A DNA stretch of 64,000 nucleotides from positions 1-64,000 of the forward strand of contig NZ_BCSV01000007.1 in assembly GCF_001571045.1 (NCBI RefSeq), read 5' to 3'. Each line of letters begins with the position of its first letter. Within the stretch, counting starts at the first letter, position 1. The notes beneath the pieces were generated by a model. The model made no database searches. It was not told the DNA's origin and saw only the letters and a program-made list of their open reading frames with translations. Position numbers and translations under genes: made by a program. The DNA is from Curtobacterium ammoniigenes NBRC 101786. Lineage in GTDB: Bacteria > Actinomycetota > Actinomycetes > Actinomycetales > Microbacteriaceae. This document shows positions 34,905 through 43,829 of the stretch, in pieces.

Positions 34905-36797
34905 ATGAGTACCCCACACCCATCTCCACGGCCACCGGAACGAACCACACGACGTCGCCGCGAGCGGCGCCGTCGTCGGGGCCTGATCATCGCCTGGGCG
35001 GCCGCTGCTGCGGTTCTCGCGCCCGCACTGGTCGGTTCCGTCGAACCTGCGAGCGCCGAAGCGCTCACCTTTCCCTTCACGACCACGTTCGACGATGCCT
35101 CGGGCGGCTCGCTGTCGGGCGACGCCCGGACGGAGGACGGGTGGCTCCTCCTCACCGGTGCCGAACACAACCAGGCGGGTGCCTGGTCCACGGATGGGGT
35201 CTTTCCCACCTCGCTCGGGCTCGAGATCGAGTTCCGGTACGCGATGTGGGGCGGCGATAAAGGCGCGGACGGCATCCTGCTGTCCCTTTCCGACGGAGAC
35301 GCTCCGCAGGGCGTCGGAGAATACGGCGCGTCGATGGGCTATGGATGCTCCGACTCCTCCGGCGACTTCGGGTTGTGCGACACCCCGGGCCTGCCCGGCG
35401 CGTACCTCGGGCTTGCCTTCGACAGGTACGGCAACTTCTCCCGGTCGCTGAACGGGTCGGGTCCGGGGCAGGCTCCCGACCACGTCGCGCTTCGCGGCAG
35501 TGGAGACGGCACGAACGGCTATCGGTTCCTCACGAATCGGGCACTGCCAGATGGGGTCGACACACAGAATCGCGCGAACGCCCGCGTTGTCCGTGTCTCA
35601 CTGCTTCCGGACGGCACGGGTCACATCCGGTTGACCGTCCGGGTGACATCCGCCTCCAGTGACGATCTCCTCACGGTGCTCGACAACGTGCCGATCGAGG
35701 GCGCCGATCAGGCGCTCCTGCCCGAGACGCTTCGCGTCGGGCTGTCGGCGTCGACCGGTTCGTTCGTGAATCGTCACGAGGTGGCGCAGTTGAGCGTCTG
35801 GGTCCCGACGGACCTCCGGTCCGAGCATGTGATGCCAGAAGCCGTGGCCGGCGGACAGTATTCGTACAACGTCGTGGTGCACAACGACGGGCCGAACGCT
35901 GCCGCCGGTGCGCCCGTCGAGATCGAGCCACCGGCCGAGTTGTCGGACGTGCACTGGACCTGCCAGGCCGATCGTGGCGCCTCCTGCGGGGCCAGTTCCG
36001 GCGCGCTGGGCTCCTCGACTTCGATCATGACAACGGTCGACCTCGAGAACGACAGTGGCGCGACGTTTACTGTCACGGGCACGGTCGATCCCGAGTCGAC
36101 CGACGTGAACGCGGTGGCTTCTATCACCACCCCGCCGTCGCGGGCGGACACCGACGAGACGAACAACGTGTCGCGCGGCACCGCGTCAGTCACAGCCGGA
36201 CCAGCCCTCGAGACCGACAAGTCGGTGTCGCTCGTCGGCGACGCGGCGGTGCTGCACCCGGGAGACGAGGTCGAATATGCGATCGGAGCGATCAATGTCG
36301 GAGGCGTTCCGCTCGAGCGCGTCGGCGCGCACGACCCGCTTCCGGAGGAGATGACATTCATCAGCTCCGAGAGCGGCTGCGAAGCGGCCGGCCGCCTCGT
36401 GACCTGCACGTCGGATGTCACGCTCCAACCCGGTGAGCGCCACGAGTTCCGGTTCCGTGCGCAGCTCGATGCTGAGTACCGAGGCGACGGGTCGGACGTC
36501 GAGAACATCGCGACCGCCACGTCGCCGACCGACCCGGACGACGGCAAACCGTCCGAGCCGGTCGTGCTCCCGCCCGTCGAGCACGGTGGTGGAACCATCG
36601 AGCCGCCGACCGAAGCGCCATCGCCGACGCCCACCACTCCCGTCGTCGACGGAGGCACGAATCCGCGGCCCCCAGCACGGCCCTCCGCGCTCGCCTATAC
36701 CGGAGCCAGCGGGCTCGGCGCACTCGGGGGGATCGCCGCGAGCGCCGTGCTGATCGGCCTCGCCCTCGCATGGAGCGCGCGGCGCCGAGTCTCGTAG
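34905..36797 (+). CDS. lectin-like, DUF11-containing wall-anchored protein
   Basis: A 630-aa surface protein. A basic N-terminus and signal peptide (RRRRGLIIAWAAAAAVLAPA) end near residue 51. Residues about 55-300 resemble an L-type lectin, with MWGGDKGADGILLSLSDG and YLGLAFDRYGNFSRS. Two DUF11-like beta modules follow (about 305-415 and 420-545, phrases YSYNVVVHNDGPNAAAG and LHPGDEVEYAIGAINVGG). A Pro/Thr-rich stalk leads to LAYTG (about 596-600), a hydrophobic segment and RRR, the class-E-type sortase signal of actinobacteria. It is probably covalently linked to peptidoglycan and may bind sugars. A terminator follows. Confidence 0.85.
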   Translation: MSTPHPSPRPPERTTRRRRERRRRRGLIIAWAAAAAVLAPALVGSVEPASAEALTFPFTTTFDDASGGSLSGDARTEDGWLLLTGAEHNQAGAWSTDGVFPTSLGLEIEFRYAMWGGDKGADGILLSLSDGDAPQGVGEYGASMGYGCSDSSGDFGLCDTPGLPGAYLGLAFDRYGNFSRSLNGSGPGQAPDHVALRGSGDGTNGYRFLTNRALPDGVDTQNRANARVVRVSLLPDGTGHIRLTVRVTSASSDDLLTVLDNVPIEGADQALLPETLRVGLSASTGSFVNRHEVAQLSVWVPTDLRSEHVMPEAVAGGQYSYNVVVHNDGPNAAAGAPVEIEPPAELSDVHWTCQADRGASCGASSGALGSSTSIMTTVDLENDSGATFTVTGTVDPESTDVNAVASITTPPSRADTDETNNVSRGTASVTAGPALETDKSVSLVGDAAVLHPGDEVEYAIGAINVGGVPLERVGAHDPLPEEMTFISSESGCEAAGRLVTCTSDVTLQPGERHEFRFRAQLDAEYRGDGSDVENIATATSPTDPDDGKPSEPVVLPPVEHGGGTIEPPTEAPSPTPTTPVVDGGTNPRPPARPSALAYTGASGLGALGGIAASAVLIGLALAWSARRRVS

Positions 36798-36802
36798 GCG
36801 AA

Positions 36803-36848
36803 GCGCTCGCCCCGGCCGGTGTCATGCGACCTCGTCCGGGGCGAGCGC
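36803..36848 (+). terminator. hairpin after the lectin-like gene
   Basis: GCGCTCGCCCCGG (36803-36815) pairs perfectly with CCGGGGCGAGCGC (36836-36848), a 13-bp stem with a 20-nt loop, 6 bp past the stop codon. Confidence 0.8.
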
Positions 36849-36962
36849 GTGCGATCACGCGGCGCTGCACGCACGCACAGCATCGGAACGCGACCGAATC
36901 TGGGAGGGAGCACGGCGGCGGTACCATGGACGGGCCTCCCGCATCGACCCGAAAGAGATTTT

Positions 36963-37604
36963 GTGACCAACCCCGCGGATGCCGCCGAACCGCGATCGCG
37001 GTACTGGCTGGTCCCGGTGCTCCGCGCCGTCCCCGCAGCGGTCGTCGCGCTCATCATCACCTTCTCGGCGAATCACGCCGCCGGACTGGGTCTCGTCCTC
37101 TTCGCGACGTTCGCAGTGGTCGACGGCCTGATCCTCGAACTCGTCGCGGCCGGACGCGTGCCGACGCGTCGCGACGCACTCAACAACCGCGTGCAAGGCG
37201 CAATCGAGATCGTCCTCGCGATCGTCGCCGTGCTCCTCATCGGCGCCGGGGTGGCCGGATTCAAATGGGTGGCCGTCGTGTTCGGACTGGTCGTTGGCGG
37301 CCTCGAACTCGCCAACGGACTTGCAAGCCGTCGAGACGGCCCCTTCGCGCGCGACTGGCAGACGATCGGCGGTCTCGGAATCCTGCTCGCGATCGTCGTC
37401 GCACTGACTCCCACCGGATACCGAAAGGCGCTCGGCGGCATCGAACATGTGCAGGGAACCCTTGACGCGTCCGTCATCGTCGTCGGGTTTCTCGGCGCCT
37501 ATCTCGCCCTGACCGCGGTGTTCCACATCATCGCCGGTCTCTCGCACAAGTGGGGAACGGCAGCGACGCAGCCGTCCTCCCCGAATGGAGCTCCGCCCGC
37601 ATGA
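36963..37604 (+). CDS. polytopic membrane protein of unknown function
   Basis: A 213-aa protein with about six membrane segments (near residues 16-38, 40-60, 78-98, 102-120, 135-155, 168-190), for example VVALIITFSANHAAGLGLVL and VIVVGFLGAYLALTAVFHII. No catalytic motif is evident. The fold may be DUF308-like, but this is a guess. The start is GTG with AAAGAG upstream. It overlaps the next small gene by ATGA, and the pair lies convergent with purB. Confidence 0.7.
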   Translation: MTNPADAAEPRSRYWLVPVLRAVPAAVVALIITFSANHAAGLGLVLFATFAVVDGLILELVAAGRVPTRRDALNNRVQGAIEIVLAIVAVLLIGAGVAGFKWVAVVFGLVVGGLELANGLASRRDGPFARDWQTIGGLGILLAIVVALTPTGYRKALGGIEHVQGTLDASVIVVGFLGAYLALTAVFHIIAGLSHKWGTAATQPSSPNGAPPA

Positions 37605-37852
37605 CCGCACCCACCCGCCGCGACCGGCTCCGCCCCGTCGAACTGCTCGGCATCTCCGCAATCATCGCCGTGTTCGTCGGCGTCGTGGTCTTGATGTCCA
37701 CGCGACAGATCAACCTCGGCACCATTTTCATGTGCGTCGCCTTCATCGTCGTCGTCGTGGTCCTGGCGATGCTGCAGCTCGCATCGGCGAGCGATCAGGA
37801 CGACAACGACATGCTCGGCGGCCACCGGGACTCATCGCCCGACGACCACTGA
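37601..37852 (+). CDS. small two-span membrane protein
   Basis: An 83-aa protein with two predicted membrane helices (about 13-33 and 40-62), a basic N-terminus (TAPTRRDRLRPVELLG) and an acidic C-terminus (SDQDDNDMLGGHRDSSPDDH). It is translationally coupled to the preceding gene (ATGA), so the two probably work together. The function is unknown. Its stop codon begins the 20-bp repeat region. Confidence 0.75.
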   Translation: MTAPTRRDRLRPVELLGISAIIAVFVGVVVLMSTRQINLGTIFMCVAFIVVVVVLAMLQLASASDQDDNDMLGGHRDSSPDDH

Positions 37853-37998
37853 GGTCGGGCGAGGCCGCCTGAGGCGCGGCAGGCCGCCCCTGAGGCACCA
37901 CCTTGCCGCCTCAGGCCCGGCGAATTCGCCCCAGACCCGGCGAACTCGCCTCAGACCCGGCGAACTCGCCTCAGGCGCGGCATTGCCGCCTCAGACGC
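37849..37998. repeat. 20-bp tandem repeats between convergent genes
   Basis: From the stop codon, two related 20-mers start CTGAGG (37849, 37869), then CTGAGGC again at 37890. From 37908 four 20-bp units follow in register (37908, 37928, 37948, 37968), typically GCCTCAGACCCGGCGAACTC, with a partial fifth at 37988. The CCTCAG and CTGAGG parts are inverted to each other, so the region can fold into long hairpins. It occupies most of the gap to the purB stop at 38067 and may terminate both genes. Confidence 0.85.
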
Positions 37999-38066
37999 GT
38001 GGCCAACCCGCCTCAGGCACGGTGCACTTCCACGTTCACCACGGCGCGCCGAGCGGACTCCCGCGG

Positions 38067-39452
38067 TCAGACGTCGAGGTGGTCGACCAACTCGTCCGCC
38101 ACGCCGGTGTATGCGGCCGGCGTGAGCCGTGCGAGCCGCGCCTTGGCGCCGTCGGAGATGTCGAGGCCGTTCACGAACGATGCGAGTTCGCTCGCGCCGA
38201 CCCGGCGGCCGCGCGTCAGCTCCTTGAGCATGGCGTAAGGGTCCGCGATGTGCGAGCGACCGGCGGTGACCTCCGCGCGGATGACCGTCTGGATCGCCTC
38301 CGCGAGCACCTCCCAGTTGCCATCGAGATCCTCCGCCAACCGGGACTCGTTCACGGCGATCTCGCCGAGGCCGCGCCGGAGGTTGTCGAGCGCGAGCAGC
38401 GAGTGCCCGAATGCGACCCCGATGTTCCGCTGCGTGGTCGAGTCGGTGAGATCGCGCTGCAGTCGCGATGTCACGAGCGTCTCGGAGAGCGTCGAGAACA
38501 GTGCAGACGAGATCTCGAGGTTCGCCTCCGCGTTCTCGAACCGGATCGGATTGATCTTGTGCGGCATGGTCGACGACCCCGTCGCTCCGGCCTGCGGGAT
38601 CTGCGTGAAATACCCCATGGAGATGTAGGTCCACACGTCCGTCGCCAGGTTGTGCAGAATCCGGTTCGCGTGCCGCACCCGGTCATAGAGCTCGGCCTGC
38701 CAGTCGTGCGACTCGATCTGGGTCGTCAGCGGATTCCAGGTCAGATCGAGCGACTCCACGAACGCCCGCGACAGGGCCGGCCAGTCCGCCTCCGGATCGG
38801 CCGCGACATGCGCCGAGAACGTGCCCGTCGCGCCGGAGAACTTGCCGAGATACTCGCTGTCCTCGATCTGCCCCAGCACACGCTCGAGTCGGTACACCGC
38901 GACGGCGAGCTCCTTGCCGAGCGTCGTGGGCGTCGCCGGCTGGCCGTGGGTGTGCGCGAGCATCGGAACCGACCGAAGCGCAAGCGCCGATTCGCGCAGA
39001 CGTTCGATCACGGCGCGGAATGCCGGCAACCACACCCCCTGCACCGCGTCGCGGATCGTCAGGGCGTACGAGAGATTGTTGATGTCCTCGCTGGTGCAGG
39101 CAAAGTGCGTCAGCTCGGCGATCGAGTCGAGGCCGAGATCGTGGAGGCGAGCTCGCACGAAGTACTCGACCGCCTTCACATCGTGTCGGGTCGTCGCTTC
39201 GATCTCAGCGAGGTCCGCGATGCTCGATGCATCGAACTCGTCGACGATGCGGCGCAGCGCGGCCGCATCGTCGGAAGCCAGTGGCGACGTCGTGAACATC
39301 GCGTGATCCGTCAGGAAGATCAGCCACTCGACTTCGACGCGAACGCGTGCCCGGTTCAGGCCCGCCTCCGACAGGTGATCGCCGAGCGTGTGCACGACGG
39401 GAAAGTACCGACCGTCGAGCGGGCTGATCGGCTGCGGAGGAAGGGGTGACAT
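38067..39452 (-). CDS. purB: adenylosuccinate lyase
   Basis: A 461-aa purine enzyme that removes fumarate from SAICAR and adenylosuccinate. The superfamily signature loop is GSSTMPHKINPIRFENAE near residue 300. The catalytic HTHGQPATPTTLG (about 170) and TSEDINNL segments are present. The ATG overlaps the stop of the phosphatase gene by one base (TGATG), so the two are coupled. The C-terminal stop faces a repeat array shared with a convergent small-membrane-protein gene. Confidence 0.95.
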   Translation of the reverse strand: MSPLPPQPISPLDGRYFPVVHTLGDHLSEAGLNRARVRVEVEWLIFLTDHAMFTTSPLASDDAAALRRIVDEFDASSIADLAEIEATTRHDVKAVEYFVRARLHDLGLDSIAELTHFACTSEDINNLSYALTIRDAVQGVWLPAFRAVIERLRESALALRSVPMLAHTHGQPATPTTLGKELAVAVYRLERVLGQIEDSEYLGKFSGATGTFSAHVAADPEADWPALSRAFVESLDLTWNPLTTQIESHDWQAELYDRVRHANRILHNLATDVWTYISMGYFTQIPQAGATGSSTMPHKINPIRFENAEANLEISSALFSTLSETLVTSRLQRDLTDSTTQRNIGVAFGHSLLALDNLRRGLGEIAVNESRLAEDLDGNWEVLAEAIQTVIRAEVTAGRSHIADPYAMLKELTRGRRVGASELASFVNGLDISDGAKARLARLTPAAYTGVADELVDHLDV

Positions 39453-39973
39453 CAGACTCCCTGGCGGACGGCCGGCTCGATCTGCTGGAACAGGGCCACA
39501 CACGCGTGTTCGACGATTCCGAGAACGCGATCGAACTCACGCCGATCCGCATAGTACGGGTCGGGCACGTCGACGTGCTGTGGCCAGGCGGAGTCGTACC
39601 GCAGCAGGAGCGTCACCTTCGCGGCGTCGTCCATCGTAGGTGCCCACGAACGCAGGATGCGCTCGTGGGAGCGGTCGAGTGCGACCACCAAGTCGAGATC
39701 CGGGAACCGGTCCGGGTCGAACTGGCGGGCGCGATGCCTGGAACCATCGTATCCGCGCGCAGCGAGCGCTGCGATCGTCCGCTCATCCGCCGGTTCGCCC
39801 ACATGCCAGTCGCCGGTACCGGCGGACTGAATGACGAAGCGATCACCCACACCGCCCTGGTCCGCCAGTGAGCGGAAGACGATCTCCGCCATCGGCGACC
39901 GACAGATGTTCCCGCTGCAGACGAACGACACCCGGAACGGCGACGACGCGGATGCAGCGGCGCCGGAGGTCAT
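39452..39973 (-). CDS. low-molecular-weight protein-tyrosine phosphatase
   Basis: A 173-aa phosphatase with the signature loop VSFVCSGNICRSP (C-x5-R-S) near residue 20 and the general-acid motif DPYYADR near 140. It could also be an arsenate-reductase-like member, but the DPYY motif favours phosphatase. It is cotranscribed with purB (TGATG overlap). The ATG is chosen because the fold starts right after it; earlier codons look like non-coding GC-rich text. Substrate unknown. Confidence 0.9.
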   Translation of the reverse strand: MTSGAAASASSPFRVSFVCSGNICRSPMAEIVFRSLADQGGVGDRFVIQSAGTGDWHVGEPADERTIAALAARGYDGSRHRARQFDPDRFPDLDLVVALDRSHERILRSWAPTMDDAAKVTLLLRYDSAWPQHVDVPDPYYADRREFDRVLGIVEHACVALFQQIEPAVRQGV

Positions 39974-40059
39974 GCGCACATCATGGCGCACCGAACGGCG
40001 ACGCGCGACCGGCGGCTGCAACCGAAGCGTGGGCCGGTTGCCCGACCAATCCCTGTCGG

Positions 40060-40458
40060 TCAGGCGCGCGCCTGCCGAAGCACCGGTCGGAGCACGAGCC
40101 CGATGAGCCAGGCCAGGATCGCCAGCACGATCGCGCCGACCACGCCCCACCCGAAGCTCGTCACCTGCAGGCCGAAGCCGATCGCTGTCGAGATCCCCGC
40201 GACGATCATCAGCAGAATCGCGTTCACGATGAACGAGATCAGCCCGAGCGTCAGGATGTAGATCGGGAACGCCACGATCCGGATGAGCGTGCCGATGACC
40301 GCGTTCACCAGACCGAAGATGAACGCGACCAACAGGAACGTCAGCACCGTGTCGATCGTGGAGTGACTGCCGAACGCGAGAACTTTCACGCCCGGCACGA
40401 TGAGCGTCGTCACCCAGAGCGCGATCGCGTTGATGACCAAGCGGGAGAAGAAGCGCAT
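40060..40458 (-). CDS. phage-holin-4-superfamily four-span membrane protein
   Basis: A 132-aa integral membrane protein with four hydrophobic segments (about 7-27, 37-57, 64-84, 100-125). The conserved phrases [15 protein letters not shown] and [20 protein letters not shown] are typical of the Mycobacterium-type four-transmembrane holin family, widespread in bacterial chromosomes without prophage. It is not a phage lysis gene by context. It is divergent from hisC with only a 29-bp gap, and precedes the phosphatase gene by 86 bp. Function unknown. Confidence 0.82.
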   Translation of the reverse strand: MRFFSRLVINAIALWVTTLIVPGVKVLAFGSHSTIDTVLTFLLVAFIFGLVNAVIGTLIRIVAFPIYILTLGLISFIVNAILLMIVAGISTAIGFGLQVTSFGWGVVGAIVLAILAWLIGLVLRPVLRQARA

Positions 40459-40474
40459 GCGCCCATAGTGCCCG

Positions 40475-40480
40475 TACGAT
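40475..40480 (+). promoter_or_regulatory. -10 element TACGAT of hisC
   Basis: TACGAT lies 7 nt before the GTG at 40488. It overlaps the competing ATG at 40479, which makes that ATG an unlikely start. Confidence 0.5.
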
Positions 40481-40487
40481 GACGATC

Positions 40488-41561
40488 GTGTCCGAGACTC
40501 CCGTGCGAATCCGGCCCGAGATCGCCGCCCTGCCCGCCTATCGGCAGGGGCGACAGGCTCCCGCCAACGCCTTCAAGCTCTCCAGCAACGAGAACCCCGC
40601 TGAGCCCCTGCCGGGCGTGATCGCCGCCGTACAGGCGCAGACGGCCTACAACCGGTACCCGGACGCGTCCGCCCTGGAGGTTCGCTCCGCCCTCGCCGCA
40701 CGGTTCGGCGTGCAGGTGGAGAACGTGCACGTCGCACCGGGAAGCGTGTCGATCCTCCATGAGCTGGCCAAGGCGACGAGCGGCCCTGGCGACGAGGTGC
40801 TCTACGCCTGGCGGTCGTTTGAGGCCTACCCGGGCATTGTCACCGTCGCCGGCGCCGCGAGTGTGCAGGTTCCGAACCGCGCGGATGGGGGGCACGATCT
40901 CGACGCCATGGTCGCCGCGATCACCGACCGCACGAGCATGATCGTCGTCTGCACGCCGAACAACCCGACCGGCCCGACCGTCACCGCGGCAGAATTCTCG
41001 GCATTCATGGCCACCGTGCCACCCAGCGTCCTCGTCGTGCTCGACGAGGCGTACGCCGAGTTCGTCACCGACCCCGCAGCCGTTCACGGCGAGGGGCTGA
41101 TCGGGCGGTATCCCAACCTCGTCGTGCTCCGTACATTCTCGAAGGCGTATGGGCTCGCCGGGCTCCGCATCGGGTACGCGATCGGCGACGAGCGGATCCT
41201 GAACGCGGCCCGGGCGGTCGCGATTCCGCTGTCCGTGACAGCGCAGGCGCAACAGGCCGCCATCGCGAGTCTTCACCACGAGGACGAACTGCTGCACCGC
41301 GTCGCCGAGATCGTCCAACGCCGCGATCACATTCGGGAGGCCCTGCTCCAGCAAGGCTGGGACGTTCCGGCTGCGCAGGGCAACTTCGTCTGGCTGCCCA
41401 CGGGAGCCGACACGGCCCGCGCCGCCGACGCATTCGAGGAGGCCGGTCTGATGGTGCGTGCCTTCCCGCCGGAAGGCATCCGAGTCTCGATCGGTGAGCA
41501 CGAGTCGGTGGAGAAGCTCCTGTCGACCGCTCGGCGTCTTGTCGGGAGCCTCACAAGGTAG
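40488..41561 (+). CDS. hisC: histidinol-phosphate aminotransferase
   Basis: A 357-aa PLP-dependent aminotransferase of class II. The N-terminal signature is [13 protein letters not shown] and [13 protein letters not shown]; the PLP lysine is in [19 protein letters not shown] near 215. NNPTGPT and LDEAYAEF complete the cofactor pocket. It converts imidazole-acetol phosphate to histidinol phosphate and may also serve aromatic amino acids. The GTG start follows from a -10 only 7 nt upstream; the ATG three codons earlier is an alternative. It is followed 29 bp later by a keto-acid dehydrogenase operon with its own promoter. Confidence 0.9.
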   Translation: MSETPVRIRPEIAALPAYRQGRQAPANAFKLSSNENPAEPLPGVIAAVQAQTAYNRYPDASALEVRSALAARFGVQVENVHVAPGSVSILHELAKATSGPGDEVLYAWRSFEAYPGIVTVAGAASVQVPNRADGGHDLDAMVAAITDRTSMIVVCTPNNPTGPTVTAAEFSAFMATVPPSVLVVLDEAYAEFVTDPAAVHGEGLIGRYPNLVVLRTFSKAYGLAGLRIGYAIGDERILNAARAVAIPLSVTAQAQQAAIASLHHEDELLHRVAEIVQRRDHIREALLQQGWDVPAAQGNFVWLPTGADTARAADAFEEAGLMVRAFPPEGIRVSIGEHESVEKLLSTARRLVGSLTR

Positions 41562-41577
41562 GGGCGGTGCGGGCCAT

Positions 41578-41583
41578 TACATT
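41578..41583 (+). promoter_or_regulatory. -10 element TACATT of the dehydrogenase operon
   Basis: TACATT lies 7 nt before the ATG at 41591. It starts a leaderless message for the E1alpha-E1beta-E2 genes, independent of hisC. Confidence 0.5.
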
Positions 41584-41590
41584 GGCCCGC

Positions 41591-42721
41591 ATGCCTTTCC
41601 GCGCCGCGGACCCCGCGACGACCCCGATCCGCCTCCTCGAGCCGAATGGCGTTCTCGTCGAGAACGAGGACAACGCCGAGTTCCACGCGATCGTGGACAG
41701 CTTCGACACGACGATGCTGCTTTCGATGCATCGCGACATGGTTCGCACCCGTCGCTTCGATCACGCCGCGGCGAACCTACAGCGGCAGGGTCAGCTCGGC
41801 CTGTGGGTGCCGAGCCACGGTCAGGAGGCCGCCCAGGTCGGTTCCGCGCACGCGCTGCGGCCGCAAGACCACCTGTTCCCGTCGTACCGGGAGCATGCTG
41901 TCGCGCTCGTTCGCGGCGTCGAGCCGTTGGAGATCATCGGCGTCTTTCGCGGTCTCGCACACGGCGGCTGGAACCCGGACGAACGCGGCAACGTTCACAT
42001 TTACACGCTCGTGATCGGCTCGCAAACGCTGCACGCGGCGGGCTATGCAACGGGACAGCAGCTCGACGGCGCGGTCGGAACCGGCGACCCCGCGCGCGAC
42101 GAATGCACCGTCGTCTACTTCGGGGACGGCGCCACGAGCCAGGGCGATGTCAGCGAGGCCATGGTGTTCGCCCGCTCTTCGGACGCGCCACTCGTCTTCT
42201 TCCTCCAGAACAACCGCTGGGCGATCTCGGTGCCGGTCGCAGTGCAGTCGCCCACTCCGCTCGTCGACCGCCCGCGCGGCTTCGGCATCCCCAGTGCCCG
42301 GATCGACGGCAACGACGTGCTCGTCTCCTACGCGGCGACACGGATCGCGGCCGAAGCCGCGCGCGCCGGGTCGGGCCCGCGGTTCATCGAAGCCGATACC
42401 TACCGGATCGGCGCACACACCTCGTCGGACGACCCAACCCGATACCGGGGCGACGACGAACTGGAGGCATGGGTGCGACGCGATCCGATCCTCCGATTCG
42501 AGGCCTTCCTCCGATCGCGGGGCGTCGGCGACGCCGAGTTCGCCGCGATCGATGCCGAAGCGGACGAGCTCGCGCACGAAGTGCGAGCCGGAACACCAGC
42601 ACTCGTCGACCCGCCGCTCGAGGCGATGTTCGACCACGTGTATCGCGATCCGCATCCGCGCATCGACGAGCAGCGGGCGTGGCTCCAGCAGTACGAGGCG
42701 TCGTTCGGAGCGTCATCATGA
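41591..42721 (+). CDS. 2-oxo acid dehydrogenase E1 alpha subunit
   Basis: A 376-aa thiamine-diphosphate enzyme subunit. The TPP/Mg motif is YFGDGATSQGDVSEAMVFAR with NN at the end (about 178-210). The substrate side SHGQEAAQVGSAHALRPQDH and FPSYREHAVALVRG match pyruvate or branched-chain keto-acid dehydrogenases. With E1beta it decarboxylates a 2-oxo acid. The ATG is decided by the -10 at 41578-41583. E1beta begins in an ATGA overlap. Branched-chain specificity is favoured by the separate alpha and beta genes and the E2 length, but not proven. Confidence 0.9.
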   Translation: MPFRAADPATTPIRLLEPNGVLVENEDNAEFHAIVDSFDTTMLLSMHRDMVRTRRFDHAAANLQRQGQLGLWVPSHGQEAAQVGSAHALRPQDHLFPSYREHAVALVRGVEPLEIIGVFRGLAHGGWNPDERGNVHIYTLVIGSQTLHAAGYATGQQLDGAVGTGDPARDECTVVYFGDGATSQGDVSEAMVFARSSDAPLVFFLQNNRWAISVPVAVQSPTPLVDRPRGFGIPSARIDGNDVLVSYAATRIAAEAARAGSGPRFIEADTYRIGAHTSSDDPTRYRGDDELEAWVRRDPILRFEAFLRSRGVGDAEFAAIDAEADELAHEVRAGTPALVDPPLEAMFDHVYRDPHPRIDEQRAWLQQYEASFGASS

Positions 42722-43782
42722 GCGCAGCGCAGTCGGTGCCGACTCCCGAGGAGCTGTTCGACTACACCCTTCGTGCACATCCCGACGCAGCCACCACGCC
42801 GACCGACCCGGTCGACATGCCGATGGCGAAGGCGCTCAACGCCGGACTGGCGGCAGCGCTCGCCGCGGACGAGCGCGTGCTGTTGCTCGGTGAGGACATC
42901 GGCACCCTCGGCGGGGTGTTCCGAATCACCGAGGGGCTGCAGGACCGGTTCGGGGCGAACCGCGTCCGGGACACGCCGCTCGCGGAGTCAGGCATCATCG
43001 GCACGGCGATCGGGCTCGCGCTCCGCGGATATCGGCCGGTCGTCGAGATCCAGTTCGACGGATTCGTCTGGCCCGGGTTCGACCAGATCACCTCGCAGCT
43101 CGCGAAGATGCTCAACAGGCTGCCTGCCCAGGCCGCGTTGCCGGTCGTCGTTCGGATCCCCTACGGCGGCCATATCGGCGCGGTCGAACACCACCAGGAG
43201 AGCCCGGAGACCTACTTCGCGCACACGCCCGGCCTCCGTGTGGTGAGTCCGTCGACGCCGAACGACGCGTACTGGATGATTCAGGAGGCCATCGCCGGGA
43301 ACGACCCGGTCGTGTTCCTCGAACCGAAGAGTCGGTACTGGCCGAAGGGGCGCGTGGACGCGGTCGGGGGCGCGGTTCCGATGCACCTCTCCGTGGTTGC
43401 ACGACCCGGTACCGAGGTCACACTCGTCGGTCATGGCGCGATGGTCGCCACGCTCCTCCAGGCCGCCGAGCTCGCGGAGGCGGAAGGTACGAGTGCCGAG
43501 GTGATCGATCTGCGGTCGATCTCGCCGATCGACTGGGACCCGATCGTCGACTCGGTCCAGAAGACCGGTCGCCTGGTCGTCGCACAGGAGGCCTCCGGCT
43601 TTGTCAGCGTCGGATCGGAGATCTGCGCCACCATCGCGGAGCGCGCGTTCTACACGCTTCAGGCTCCACCGCTTCGCGTGTCCGGGTTCGACATCCCGTT
43701 CCCGCAGTCACGGCTCGAGCATCTACACCTGCCCGACGCCGACCGCGTCCTCGAGGCCGTCGACCGCGCCCTCGCGTACTGA
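42718..43782 (+). CDS. 2-oxo acid dehydrogenase E1 beta subunit
   Basis: A 354-aa partner of E1 alpha. Motifs are [60 protein letters not shown] and [17 protein letters not shown], plus the C-terminal [20 protein letters not shown] of the transketolase C domain. It completes the active site of the alpha2beta2 tetramer. Translation is coupled to E1 alpha (ATGA); the E2 gene starts 47 bp after its stop. Confidence 0.92.
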   Translation: MSAAQSVPTPEELFDYTLRAHPDAATTPTDPVDMPMAKALNAGLAAALAADERVLLLGEDIGTLGGVFRITEGLQDRFGANRVRDTPLAESGIIGTAIGLALRGYRPVVEIQFDGFVWPGFDQITSQLAKMLNRLPAQAALPVVVRIPYGGHIGAVEHHQESPETYFAHTPGLRVVSPSTPNDAYWMIQEAIAGNDPVVFLEPKSRYWPKGRVDAVGGAVPMHLSVVARPGTEVTLVGHGAMVATLLQAAELAEAEGTSAEVIDLRSISPIDWDPIVDSVQKTGRLVVAQEASGFVSVGSEICATIAERAFYTLQAPPLRVSGFDIPFPQSRLEHLHLPDADRVLEAVDRALAY

Positions 43783-43829
43783 CCGTTCCACCGCCGCAAC
43801 CGACATCCGTCGGCACTGAAGGAGTCCGC

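Noticed and set aside
40060..40458. Prophage remnant because of the holin-like protein
   Set aside because: The holin-4 family occurs in many bacterial chromosomes. No other phage gene is near.
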